A DNA stretch of 64,000 nucleotides from Ciona savignyi (Eukaryota > Chordata > Ascidiacea > Phlebobranchia > Cionidae): NCBI GenBank assembly GCA_000149265.1, contig CH002646.1, positions 434,668 to 498,667 on the forward strand, in the 5' to 3' direction. The notes beneath the pieces were generated by a model that did no database searches, was not told the origin of the DNA, and saw only the letters and a list, made by a program, of their open reading frames with translations. Position numbers and translations under genes: made by a program. Shown here piece by piece: positions 48,048 through 63,000 of the stretch (the stretch's first letter is position 1; each line of letters begins with the position of its first letter).

Positions 48048-51000
48048 CTAGTCAGTTATCTGTTTGCTTCTGTAGAAAGCCACAGCAAGATCGTAATATT
48101 GCCGAGATATCCAGAAGCTTTGATCGGGGTTCACTTGTTCTGACCTGGGGATTTGGAAACGTTGTTATTAGTCAGATGTGGTAGGTAGGCAGGCAGGATA
48201 GTAATGTTTAATTGCTGTATTCATGTTTAATATAAAAATGCAATGTGCATTATTACCGTAAAACAGGAGAAATCATTGTGAAACATGGGCAATCGCCAGA
48301 TTACCTGTGCCCACCGTCAGGTTACCGGAGCTATTGTTCTGTGTTATATAATTAAAACTTTTTTTAATTTAGTAAAACTTTTTAATCCATTAGGTTCGGG
48401 CTTATGTGTAGTAACACTTTGCGTTTTTGTGTAGTTACACTTAGGCTTTTCCCTTTTATAGGATAAACATCAATATCTTATCTTATCATGAAAAACGTTA
48501 CATATATTTGTTGTTTTATGTTCGAACCATTATATGATGGCATACCTGATACCATTGCAGAAGTTTACAACCAGATTATTCCCGTTTTGACTGGTTACAC
48601 GACCAGGGAGGTAAACTAGATTGATTGGATCAGCAATCGCAATAACGCTATCATCTAAGATCAAAGTAGAACAAAGTTATCACATGTTAAATTATAGTAT
48701 AGGATAGGATAGGATATTCATGCTTATCCCAGTGAATAGAAAAACCTAGGGGGTTACCACACGGGCAATCGTCAGATCACCTCGCGCCCATTGTCGGGTT
48801 ACCGGAGCTATTGCAGTGTGTTGTACATGATAGACACGTTCTTTCAATTTGGTGGAACCCATTAATCCGCTGGGTTCATGTAATGTCCGTAAAGTGCCTT
48901 GCCCAAGGACACAACCGACTAGCTAGCGACCAGTTTCGCACCTGCAACCTTTCGACTGAAAGGCGACGCACTTAACCGCTAGACCAGCCGGCCGGACAAT
49001 ATTGGATTATTTAAGCAACTAGAAAACTCTATACTAAACAGAGGTAAAAACACAATATGTAAGCAGTTAATGAATTATTCAAGTAAATTCAGGACCTAAA
49101 AAAAGTAATAAAACACCATGTTTGCTCAGTAATTGGATTACAATCAAATCACTTTACTATGCCATTTTGCTACTATACCACTTTTACAGTACAGTATACT
49201 GTAGCCCTCGTTACTATGCCACTATCGACACTATACAACTTTATCCTGGTACAGACAAGTGGCATATGTTATATCGTATATATACACACTGAACAAAATA
49301 CCTGGTCTGATATCTCGTTTACGACTATGTCCACCGAATATACAGCTGAGTTCCTGTTCACTAGTAGAGCCATCTGACCATTGTACAATATACTGGTGCC
49401 CATTCCCAATCCGCTTCTTGCAAGAAGCTGGGATATATGGTAATTAGAGTTATTTCATTAGTGGATAGGATAGGATTATTATGTTTATCCCTGTGATAAA
49501 ATGCAAGGGCCATTAATTAACACAGATAATCGTCAGATTTTCTCGAGCCCAATAGTATGAGAATAAAAGTTATTTCATTAGTGGATAGGATAGGACTTTT
49601 ATGTTTATCCCCAAAGAAAAATGCAAGGGGCTTTAACACACAGGTAACTGTCAGATTTCCTCGCGCCCACCGCCGTTGTTATGTGTTGTGTATGATTCGC
49701 ACGTTCCTTTAATTTAGTAAAACCCATTAATCCACTGGGTTTTTAGTGAATATATTGAGTTTGGTTTCGTTTCCTTGATATAGTTATGATGATTTGTTTT
49801 TTTTATAAAATACATGCCAGGAGAATAAAAAAATAATAAAAATAAAGGAAAAAGCAACGAAACTGCAAATTACAGTTTAAAAAAACATTATTATTATGAT
49901 GGATATTGTTGTGCTTTATTGTAAACAAAAATGTACGACACTTTTTACAAGATTAATCAACAGCACACTACTAAGATTATGTTTACTATAATGCCAACAA
50001 ATTTTGCTGAGTTAGAAAAGAAAAACACACTACAGAATTATTTTCAGAAAAAAAGCAGGAAATAATTGCCAAAGCAACAGTGAGTGCTAAATAACACAAG
50101 TGTAAATAGAATTACCTAAGTTGTATTGTCCGTTCACGTTGGACCTTGCCACTATTGCTTCCCCAACCCAACGTTTTTCCTGTTTTACGATGAACTTGAC
50201 GTCGAGGTCGTATTTGTGGGGGTGGATCTTGTACACCTGGGTGGAAATACATGGGGTTTAATCGGGAATATACGGTGTGCGAACATGGCTGGAGTCCTGG
50301 TGGGCTTACACACTGTACAGCTGGTTTCGATCAATGTTTACATAACTGTTTGTTTCCAGTTGATTTCGATTACTGTTTACACACTGTAGGCACAGCTGAA
50401 AAGCTGGAATCTACAGTTGGGGGTAGTTTTAATAACTGTTTACATAACCGTTTGTTTGCAGCTGATTTTGATCACTGTATACACACTGTAGGCGCAGCTA
50501 AAAAGCTTGGAATCTACAGTTGGGGTAGTTTCGATCACTGTTTACATAACTGTTGGTTTCCAGATAATTTCCATCACTGTTTACACACTGTACAGCTGGT
50601 TTCGATCACTGTTTACATACTGTTGGTGCACAGCTAAAAAGCTTGGAATCTACAGTTGGGGGGTAGTTTCGATCACTGTTTACATAACCGTTTGTTTCCA
50701 GCTGATTTCAATCACTGTTTACACACTGTAGGCACAGCTTAAAAGCTAGGAATATACAGTTGGGGGGTAGGAGATTAAACTCATTTAAACAAAAAGTGGC
50801 GGGATCGAAACCAGCTGGTAGCTGATTGGTTGTAAAGTTTAACATACTATTTTGACTGGACATAAAAATCGACAAAATAAAATATTCTTTGAAACAAATT
50901 AAATCCCATCCGATTTAGAAATTCACAAACCAAACTTACTTCTTCTCTTGGGATAACTGCTTCGCTGTTGTCATAGCAACGAGTCTGGTAACAATTGTTT

Positions 51001-54000
51001 TCTTTACACTTGGTGGCAATAGCGGGAGCATATAAGTTGGGAAATAGGGGGTGCAGTGCGATCAGGTGGTCGTTTTCCTGGACAAAAAGAACAATTATGT
51101 CTGCACTCAACTGACTGGGCTAATTTGCATAAGGATATGAGGAATAGGATATTCATGTTTATCCCCGTAAATGGGAAAACAAAGGGGGTTAACACACAGG
51201 CAATCGTCAGATCACCTCGCGTCTATCGTCGGGTATTCGTCGCTATTGCAGTGTGTTGTGTATTATAGACATGTTTCTTTAATTAGGTAAAACCAATTAA
51301 TCTGCTGGGTTCCGGCAATTTCTGTTAAGTGCCCTGCCAAAGGACACAACCGACTAGCTAGCGATCAGTTTCGAACCTTTAACCTTTCGACTGAAAGGCG
51401 TCGCACTAAACCACCAGACTAACCGGTCGAACAAGCAAATCAGAGGGTGTAATATGTAGGATAGGATATTCATGTTTTATGTCTTGGAATTGAATAATGC
51501 CAGGATTGATATCATATGTGCAATCTTTAGATTAGCTTACAGCCACCATCAGGTTACCGAAGCTATTGCAGTTTGTTGTGAGCCTATATCATTAACCCAT
51601 TTGTTCAAGTTTAGTTCAAGCAATTAATGTACTGGGTTCAAGCGATGTCTGCTAAGTGCTTAGCTTTTTTCCTCAAAGAAAAAATTATGACGAAAAAGTG
51701 TTCCAACCTCAATGATATTCTGGGCATCATCTGCTTCTGTGATCAGATCTTCTCGAAAGGTTTTCTGCTTCAACCCGGTGCAATCGAGTATATCATAGCT
51801 GTTGTCTGCGTATGCTTGATGTATCGTGCCCCTAGAAGTTTCAATATATGTGTTATAGTTTAGTTTAGGTTATTTTTTGTTTTCCCGATGAAAACATGAA
51901 GCAGGACCTTTAATAAAAATTTGGAAAACTCGAAAAACAACAAAACGCCAGTCGTTAGAAAAACGCCAGAAATGATAAAACCCAAAAACTCCACAAAAAT
52001 AATGTTTTAAGGAAATTTCTTTCCCAAAACCTTAGTGCTACTTGTTCACCAAATTACCCAAAGACCAGAATAAAACAACCAATGTCTTAAAACCGAAAAT
52101 GGAAAGGCGCTGTAGGATGCAGGCAGTTGAAAGGTTCTTAGTTCGAAACCACCCACTCACTTGACCACCGAAACTAAGGGAATTTTTAAGGCATATATAC
52201 AACACATTGCAAAAGAGTACCCCAGCGGTGGCCATAAGGTAATTTGACAACTGTGAAAACTACCTTTGTTTTTCAAATATTGGCTTTAAAACAGGATCAC
52301 CCTAAGACTTAGTCTTGTACACTAAATCTCTGAACAAAATTCATATCTGTAATTATGTCTCTATAAAAATCACTGCAATAGTTCAGGTCAATGAGGATAG
52401 AATAGGATATCCATGTTTATCCCTGTAAATGGAAAACCAAGGGGGTTAACAAACGGGCAATCGTCAGATCACCTCGCGCATATCGTCGGTTAAACAGATA
52501 TCTTTCCCAACCGACCTGTAATACCATCCATCGTCCGTGCTCCTTGCCAGAACCTCGTCCCCGATGTTGAGTTTGGGAGCCAGCTCTCGAACTGCCGCAG
52601 ACCCACGGGGAATCACCTCAGGGGGTGAGCGGGCTGTATGAATGGAGGGGGAGGGTTAATTTGCTGATATTTAGGATAGGGATAGTATGTTCATGTTTAA
52701 CCCGGTAAATGGGGAAACCAAGGGGCTTAAAACACAGGCGATGGTCAGATTATCTCACGGCCACCATTGGTTTACCTGAGCTATTGCACTGTGTTGTGTA
52801 TGATTTACACATTCCTTTAATTTAGTAGAACCCATTAATCTGCATGGTACAGGCAATGGCCGTTAAGCGCCTTGCCCGAGGACACACCGAAAAGCTAGCG
52901 ACAATGTACCTGCAACCCTTCGGCTGAAAGGCAATGCACCAAACCACCAGACCAATATGTCAGACTAAACCACCAGACCAATATGTCAGACTAAACCACC
53001 AGACCAATATGTCAGACTAAACCACCAGACCAATATGTCAGACTAAACCACCAGACCAATATGTCAGACTAAACCACCAGACCAATATGTCAGACTAAAC
53101 CACCAGACCAATATGTCAGACTAAACCACCAGACCAATATGTCAGACTAAACCACCAGACCAATATGTCAGACTAAACCACCAGACCAATATGTCAGACT
53201 AAACNNNNNNNNNNNNNNNNNNNNNNNNNNNNNNNNNNNNNNNNNNNNNNNNNNNNNNNNNNNNNNNNNNNNNNNNNNNNNNNNNNNNNNNNNNNNNNNN
53301 NNNNAATATGTCAGACTAACCCACCAGACCAATATGTCAGACTAAACCACCAGACCAATATGTCAGACTAAACCACCAGACCAATTTGTCAGACTAAACC
53401 ACCAGACCAATATGTCAGACTAAACCATCAGACCAATATGTCAGACTAAACCATCAGACCAATATGTCAGACTAAACCACCAGACCAATATGTCAGACTA
53501 AACCATCAGACCAATATGTCAGACTAAACCACCAGACCAATATGTCAGACTAAACCATCAGACCAATATGTCAGACTAAACCACCAGACCAATATGTCAG
53601 ACTAAACCACCAGAACAATATGTCAGACTAAACCACCAGACCAATATGTCAGACTAAACCATCAGACCAATATATCAGACTAAACCATCAGACCAATATG
53701 TCAGACTAAACCACCAGACCAATATGTCAGACTAAACCACCAGACCAATATGTCAGACTAAACCACCAGACCAATATGTCAGACTAAACCATCAGACCAA
53801 TATGTCAGACTAAACCATCAGACCAATATGTCAGACTAAACCATCAGACCAATATGTCAGACTAAACCATCAGACCAATATGTCAGACTAAACCACCAGA
53901 CCAATATGTCAGACTAAACCACCAGACCAATATGTCAGACTAAACCACCAGACCAATATGTCAGACTAAACCACCAGATTAATCTGTCGAATCTGTAATG

Positions 54001-57000
54001 TTATGTCTAAGACCTTAAAGGTGGATATAAAAATAGTTATTCTATCACAATAATGCAGATTTCGATATGTAGAACATGGTACAACAAGCAACTTACCTAT
54101 ATGAAGTCCTGTGCCATGTTCGTTGCTTGTAATAGCCAAACCATCATCATAGATGGTAACCTCAGTTCGAGGTGGGGGCTTCTGGGGTTCGTTGGGCTCC
54201 TGGGGTGTATGGGGCTCTTGGTGCTGTAGGGTCACTGGATTTTCTGCAATTCATTAAGTAATTTAATTGAAATTTTAAATTTAATTTAAGTTCTTGTATA
54301 TTGTGTCTAGTTTATTATATACAGTTTCGTCAAATAGAATAGTAAGGCACTTAGTGGATAGGATAGGATTCATGTTTATCCCTGTGAATGGGAAAACCAA
54401 TGGGGTTGACACACAGGAAATCATCAGATCACCTCGTGCCCACCATCGGGTTACCATAAATATTGCAGTGCGTTTTGTATGATTCACACGTTCCTTTAAT
54501 ACCCATTAAGCCGCTGGGTTCAGGCAATGTTTGTTAAGTGTCTTGCCCAGGACACAAATGACTAGTTACCGACCAGTTTCGAATTTGCAACCCTTCGGCT
54601 GAAAGGCGACGCACTTAATCACTAGACTAATCTGTCGGACAATATAATCTGACGATCCACCATGTTAAAACAGCCCTGCATTTTCAATCAATGAATATAC
54701 ACACATAAACTACTAAATTACACACAAACCTACCTAGGACTTCAGTTGGAGTGACTGGGTCGTCACGGATTGGGGAAACGTCGGTAAGAGTGCTGATTCT
54801 TTGGTGAAAGATATGACTTTATTACCAATTTGTAATGAGACTCATTATATGACTTATTACAATTTTAGTTTTAGATTTTTTAGTTTATTCATTTTTTGCC
54901 CCAGTATTAAAAATTAGCAAACGAATCTAATCACGACACAGGAACAGGGAAAGACGGCAAAACAAACATTCGTTAAAACACAACATTAAAAATTAAAATG
55001 ATATAATTTAATAAATATAGCGGAGGTGGCCGCCAATTTTGCTTTTTTCAGTTAAATTTCATCAATATTTCTATGTGTGTTAGATTCTTAGGGAATATTC
55101 ATCTCATATTAACTTAAATGAGAAAAAAATGAGATCAATTTCTAGACTACATTAACTGTTTCCTACACACACAACATTAAGGTAACAAAGAAAAGAAACA
55201 AATTTTGTACTTTTCAAATTAAAGGGATTTTTTAGAGTATTTTGTCCACATTTAAACAAATCCAATTCAGAATTGAAAAAATGTTTTACACTTATACAGT
55301 AACATGTTATTTTGCAAACACAGTTTATACCTAAAATCGCAAACAACTTACGTGTCCGGCGTAACTGGTTCAGTGTTAGTGGATTCGTGCACCTTTACCA
55401 CCACCTAGCGTTATACACCACATTATACACAATAAATCATCTGTTTATTGTGGACTACAGTTAACTAGTGGGTTAAAATGTACGGTTCGTGTGGCCGAAT
55501 GGTTAACGCAACCGATACATATACCGACTCTTATACAAAAACGGTCCTGGTGACGCGCCCATCATGGGTTCGAAACTTGGCTCGGTGAAAAAAAAACTAG
55601 TGGGTTAAAAAGTTACTTGGATGTAAGTTAAGAAGCTGTACAAATCTAGATTTCTGGTGGATGTTTCCACAAGCAGATACTTTGCAGACATTGCTTGAAA
55701 CCAGTGGAGTAATGGTTTAAACTAATATGTAGCAACCAAATAAAAATTGCATACATGTAAATACGATCAAAATAGTATTTTCGCTAGTATACACATTACC
55801 ACCAAATTTGAGAAAGCTGATTCTATGTAAAAGACAAGAAAATGTATGTAATTCAATGATTTACCTTTGGTTTTCTATTTGCTTTGTCGTCTTGTGCAAA
55901 CTTTTTAAACTCTTTTCTCACATCTTCGAAATCCTGGGATTGCTTCTCAAGGATCTGTGTGAAGCAAAGATTGGATTTCGCTTTTAATGTGAAGTGAAAA
56001 AGATTATTACCGAAATAGCATTAAAAAAAGGAGTTATACAGTGAGAAATTAATAGCTTTCAGTTCATAACAAGCAAGAATTTCCTTGCCCAGCAGAAAAA
56101 ATAAATGTTTAATAGCCTAGTCACTTTACATGTATTTGTTTGAACATATACATAATGCCAATGACCATGTATAAGAATTCATGTTGACTCCATGTCCACT
56201 AAGGATAGGATAGGATAGGATATTTATGTTTATCCTCGTGAATGGAAAAACCAAGGGGGTTAACAATCGGGCAATCGTCATATCACCTTGCGCCCACCGT
56301 CGGGTTACCGGACCTATTGCAGTGTGTTGTATATTATGTATATGGCACTTATCTGACAAATAAAAATGTCAACAAATAAAAAAGTCAACAAATAAAAAAA
56401 AAATCCTGACCTGTCTCTGTTTCTTTTGTTCATCGGTGTGATCGCTCAGACGTGACTGAAGGTCATGAAGCGTGACGCGTAGATCGTTGACGTCGTCTCT
56501 CGTCACCCCGGGGCGGGAGGAAGCACTAGAGGTCGCTGTTGTGGTGGAGCTGACGGTTGATTTGCTGGACACGGACGAATCGCTGTCCGATTCTGTGGAA
56601 GAATTTCATTTTAAATCAGGACAATATAATCATTATATATTTGTGGGGACATGAAAATGAAATGATGGTAATACATGGTTAATCGTCAGATTTATAGCAC
56701 AAATCTTTAAGTTTACATTTTTACGTTTTTATTAAATTTTTTTAAAGCCATATCAGTTATTAAATAAGCAAAGAGCTAATTAAGAAAAATAAAAGTCATT
56801 AAAGCTTGTTATAGAATTAGAAGAAATAAAACAATATTAAAAACACGTAATTATAATGTTGCAAAAGGGAAGTGACAATCATTATAGCACAAAATAAAAT
56901 TTAATACATTTTAAGAAATATATGGACATGCCACGGAGGCAAAAAAAATCACAATAAATTTTTTTTACAAACCCACCTTATAAGTACAATATAATTATTG

Positions 57001-60000
57001 CCTCATAAGTAAACCTTGAAGAATATATTTTAACATATTACGTCTTGTAAGCTTGATTTACACGAGTTTTGCTACTATTAAAAGGTGCTATACTTTTTAC
57101 AAATTAATTCAATACTGTGAAAGCTTGCAGACCGCAATAATCATATCCGTGGTCCTATAGTTGGACCACGCTGTTATACACTATAAAGTAAAACCAATGT
57201 CTATTTATAGTATTATATAATACATGAACCCGTTTATACATAAATAAACCAGACAAATCTACCTGAACTGGAAGTGCTGTCTTCTGGTTGTTTGGCAGGC
57301 ACAAAGTTAACAGCTGGCCTGTATTTAAATATATTTGAGATGGTGGTCCTATTAGAATGTCCGACAGTTTAGTCTAGTTGTTTAGTGCGTCTAGTCGGTC
57401 GTGTTCTTGTGCAAGGCACTTAACGGACATTGCCTGAACCCAGCGGATAAATGGGTTCTACTAAATTGAAGGACCATGAGATTCCTACATAACACACTGC
57501 AATATCTCCGGTGACCCGACGACGAGCGCGAGGTGATCTGACGATTGCCCGTGTGTTAACCCCCTTGGTTTTCCAATTCACAGGAATAAACATTAATATC
57601 CTATCCTAACGTGTGTGTTAGTACTAGTACCATATTTTACAGACTTTAAGACACACAATGTTTTTAAGTGTGCCATGGCCTGTAAAATACGGTACCCAGT
57701 GCCGGAAAAAGACAGTAACATGACATATTCACTTACACATTGTGGTCAGTTAAATTGGCGTGCTCGATGTAACGCATAGCGAATGAATAACGCACTTCGC
57801 TAATTTTCACCAAATTCTTGCGCAACAATGACGCCTTTGTGTTGTCATAGTTGAGAATGGAGAAGAATTTATTGTGAGCCTGGTGATTTAAGAAATTTTC
57901 ACATTTTTTCATATTTAAGAGTTCACATTTTTTTCTTTTTCACATTTTAGAGTTCACATTTTTGCTAAATTTTCACATTTTTTTACATTTAAGAGTTTAC
58001 ATTTTTGCTTTTTTAATTACATTTTTGCTTTTTTATTCATTTTCTTTTTTTTTAAAGTGATATCAGTTATAAAATGAGTAAAAAGCTAATACAGAAAAAC
58101 AGAAGTCAGTAAAAAGCTTATTATAGAAAAAGAAGAAATAAAACAATAATAAAAACATGTGCTTATAATGTTGCAAAAGGGAAGTGGGAAAAATGACAAT
58201 TATTATAGCACAAAATAAAATTTAAACCATTTTTAAAAATATACAGACATGGCACGAAGGCAAAACAATATTACAATAACGTTTTTTACAATAACTTAAA
58301 ACCAATAAAAGCAAGTAAATCTGTAAAGAAAAGTGTATATAAAAATCGTCTATAAAAATTTACTGGTATCCGTTTAAAAGTATTTAAAACAGGTTAAATT
58401 TCGATTAACAATTGTAACCTTTCCTAAGCCGAATATTGGCACTTATAGCAAGTCACTACACGCTTTTTGTGAACACTAATGATGAATATGTAAATAGGAT
58501 ATTCATTTTTATCCCAGTGAATGGGAAAACCAAGGGGGTTAACACACGGGCAATCGTCAGATCACCTCGCGCCCATCGTCGGGTTACCGGAGCTATTGTA
58601 GTGTGTTGTATATAATAGACACGTTCCTTCAATTTGGTAGAACCCATTAATCCGCTGGGTTCAGGCAATGTCCGTAAAGTTTCTTGCCCAAGGACACAAC
58701 CGACAAGCTAGCGACCAGTTTCGCACCTTCAACCTTTCGATTGAAAGACGATGCACTTAACCGTTAGACCAACGGGCCGGACAAATACCTGGGAACGTTT
58801 TGGTGTTCCTACTACCATACCAGGTACAAAGCAAGATGCATTTCCACTGGCTTCATTCAATGCAAGAACATAATCTCCAACCTGTGAACCGTCAAAATTT
58901 AAGCAAAATACGCACAATCTTGAACCAGCTAATGTAAAAGAAGCCAATTATAAGCAGACTAGCAGGCATTTACAGGGATATGAACTGCCCAACAATCAAT
59001 TGAAAAAGGAAAAATAACTAATCTAGCAATAAAAAAAAAATTTTTTTAAATAAACAATAAGTTACACTTAGTTTGGGTCTGTACACTAACTCAAACCAGC
59101 TAATGTGAAAGAAGCCAACTATCTCAAGGTTAGCACCTTTGTGCAGGAATCTGAACACCACTGACATACCAATCAATTTGAAAAGGAAAAAAAAAAAAAA
59201 ATTGAAAAAGTTACAAGTTACCAATGGTTAACCGTCCAATATGAAACACTTGTTAACCAGTTAATATAATACGCCCATTTTACTCTTGCTAGCTGGAGTA
59301 TTTCACTTACCCGCAGTTGGGGGCAGGAGATGGCACCACTCATAGAAATAACAAACCGAGTGGGGACGATAGCTTCGGGACGGTCTTCAAAAACGACCAA
59401 AGCATGACGCATATCTGTGCAATGCTTTACCATGCCAGGGTAGTAGAATCCGTCGCATTCGTCACTGCAGAGAAAGATTATATTTGGATGATCGGGTTTA
59501 TCAAGGTTAGGGAAGTATAGAACAGGATGGGATATTCATGTTTATCCCTGTAAATGGGAAACCCAAGGGAGTTAACACAGGCAATCATAAGATCGCCTTG
59601 CACCCACTGTCAAGTTACCGGAGCTATTGCAGTGTGTTGTGTATAATTGATATGTTCCTTTAATTTGGTAGCCTTAACCCATTAATCCGCTGGGTTCAGG
59701 CAATGTTCGTTAAGTGCCTTTCCCAAGGACACAACCGTATAGCTAGCGACCATTTTTGAACCTTTAACCTTTCGGTTAAAAGGCATTGCACCAAACCGCC
59801 AGACTAAACAGTCGGATAATTTACAAAACCTTCTCGCAAATTCGGTCCATCCGCTAGGGTACTTCACCGCTATTTACTGTCTCTATAACAGCGCCAAGGC
59901 ACTAGTGTTATGAGCCTTTTAAAACTGACATACCTCATACCCTCACTACCATAGACCCACCCTTACTAATGTTTTAAATTATGACAAATTTATCCTGTAT

Positions 60001-63000
60001 TTCTCTCATCCATGATAACTTAGGAGAACTGAATACCGCGTTTTTAACGCCTACACTCCTGGTCTAGAAGTCTACATCCAATGTCCTATTCAATTCTGTA
60101 AAGGATACTGGCAGACTTAGCTTCAACCTTACGGATACATAAAGCTCCTTGGACCTGGAAGAACATATTTTTAAAGCCGAAATTCCCGTAGCCCTGGGAA
60201 CCCGTTCCTGCTAATGTATTGTAATATTACCTTGGAAAAACTACTTAAATGTTACCCTGACAAAACCATGTTATGTGTCCAATAAACCATCAACCCACCG
60301 TGCGATAACACTCTGCCCTCTCAATCGGTCGATAAATTTGCGCCGTTTTTTCGAGGATTTCCGAGATTGAAACTGGACTCGTTGTGGAGATGACTGTGAG
60401 GAATACAATTTAAATTGAATTTGTTAACCATTGTACTTTTTGGTTTATCAATGGTTTACAATGTTTACCAATCTGCTTTACAAATCTGCTTTTTTGAATT
60501 TGTTTACCAATCTGGTACTTGGTATGTATCAAATTAAAAATTACTGTACTGGGTTTATAATACCATTTCTTGGAAATATTGGGTTATGTAATTTTGGCAA
60601 TACCAACTTATATTAGCATATTCTATTCTATTCAAGTTATTGGGACCTTTAAGAGACTTTTTTAAGCTCAATGCAATATTATGGTATCCACTTTTTTTGA
60701 ATATGGTATCCACTTATTTTGAATAAAAAGGTAATAAAAAAATTATTTACAGAGACTCCAGAATCAGAAGTTGGGCTTTTCACTCCATCCTGGCTGGTCT
60801 CACTCGTTCTCTTTTTATTCTCTTTCTTTCTCCTGCCCATCGCCACCTTTTTAGCAGTGTTCTGAAGATCAGTTGACTGTTGTAGGTACCGCTCGCCTGG
60901 AATGGAATCATTAAAGAAATGTTTAGCATCTACTTACAATACAAAAAAAAGTAATGCCCTTTTAACTAGTCATTGTTCTTAACTGGTCATTTAAGTCTTG
61001 CTATACAGAGGCTTAGAAGCACTTCTGGCAAGTTAGCTCATTGTTCAGGCAGTTTGTTTTTTTAGAACATTTCGAAATGTCCGCCAAAGGACATAGGATC
61101 AATATTTAGTCCAACCGGTTAGTCTGGTGGTTTAGTGCAACGCCTTTCACCCAAAAGGGTAAAGGTCGAAACTGGTCACTGGCTAGTCGGTCGAGTGTAA
61201 ACCCCCTTGGTTTTTTCATACATGGGGATAATCATGAATATCCTATATCATCTTGCTATTTTGCGTGGGAATACTGGGAGTATTTCAATTCAACATTGAC
61301 TTGAACCTGACTAGACTTTAAGTGAAAGTAACTTGAAAAACACTTAAAATAAGTCAAAACACTGAAATCAATCAAAATTGATAAGGTTCTTGGATTAAGC
61401 GTAAAATAAAAGGTACACATTTTATCGATCAGAAAACTCTTCTAAACTGTAATAAGAATAAAGAAATACAAAACAAACAAACCAAGGTGTATTTCATCAA
61501 CCAACAGTTGAATATCTTTTTCCTCTAGCGGCCACCCCATTCTGTCAAATGCTTGGCGTATGGAGTCGGTGTTTTCAAGATACGACACAGGCCCATTCTC
61601 GAACCTGCACAGAGTGGGTTGACAATTATATAAACCTTGAGTTAGGATGGGATAGAATAATCATGAATGTGTCAACGTAAAGGGTATTTTTTTAGGATAT
61701 AAAAATCATCCTAAATAAGAGTTAGGATGGGATAGAAAAATCAGGATAACTATGATAACCTTTTGTATGAAAAAACACAAGGTGCGTTATCACGCGGGCA
61801 ATCATTATATTGCCTCGTGTTTACTGTCAGGTTACCAAATACCATTTACGTTGACCCATTCATGGGGATAAAACAAGATTAACCTATCCTATTTGTTGTA
61901 TTCTTGTATTAGAGGTACTTCGTAGTGAGTGAAATTAAAGCAAAACAGTTTATAAAAAGCAATGCATGCAAAGAATGTTACATACCAAAGTAAATGATTA
62001 TTACACAAATGCGGGCATTATTACAGTTGATTACAGGGCACAAAATAACTGTCTGGAAAACTGTACATATTACTACAGGGATTCAAATTAACGCATTTTC
62101 ACAACAATATTAACCCACAGTAATACAGCAGTAAATGGATTATTCCTGAACTTTAATCATAATTTTAAACAAATTAAACTTTAATCAAATGTTTAAACGG
62201 TAATAGTTAAATATAGCGCTCCCAGTGTTCCTATTATAATACCCATAATGTGAATGCAATGACACAGTCAGTACTGGACACAATACAAGCATGACCGCCA
62301 TAATGAGTGTTCTAATCTAGACATGTGCTTCGCCAACAACTCACAAGATATATATATAGAACATTACATTACATTAATATGGAAGGGTCCACGGTAGCCA
62401 CCGGGACCAGGAATTTAGGCCATAGAAGGCCCATTACTCAAACGCCCGAGGTATCATGGATCCGAGATATAGCGTCAATATATATATAGGACTCTTATTA
62501 GTATAATGCGTTAGAATAGCATTAAGTAAACAAACTTTTCTCTTTCTTCCTGTGACAGTTTTCTCCAGACCATCAGATCAAGCCTGGTTTTGTATTCGAC
62601 GATAACAGCTTGAAGACGGGTGTCGTAGCCAGGTAAATCCACAGCTGCAGGGTTCACGAGTCGAATCTCTTTCTTGCTGCGCGGAGACACATGGGCGATA
62701 GGGAGTACCTTTGGGAAAATAAACGTTTAACTTTTTCTGTCATGTGCTACATCAACCATTTTTTTGGTTTCTATCCCATTTGCACTTTACTACATTTTAT
62801 ATTAGTTTAACTATTGTTTTTAAAGGATATGATAAGATATTATAGAATAGGATATTCATGTTTATCCCTGTGAATGGGAAAACCAAGGCGGTTAACACAG
62901 GCAATCGTCAGATCACCTCACACCCACCGTTGGGTTACCGGAGCTATTGCAGTGTGTTGTGTATGATTCACACAATCCTTTAATTTGGTAGAACCCATTA

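Noticed and set aside
50126-50731. Overlapping plus-strand ORFs of 74-128 codons
   Set aside because: Partly antisense to gene 2b exon 50116-50236 and partly tandem-repeat translation.
52960-53985. Regular 26-bp repeats that could suggest a CRISPR array
   Set aside because: No spacers between units, eukaryotic intron context, and clear derivation from a SINE.
55485-55594. Functional tRNA gene
   Set aside because: The A-tail and target-site duplication show a retroposed copy; no clean acceptor stem pairing was seen.
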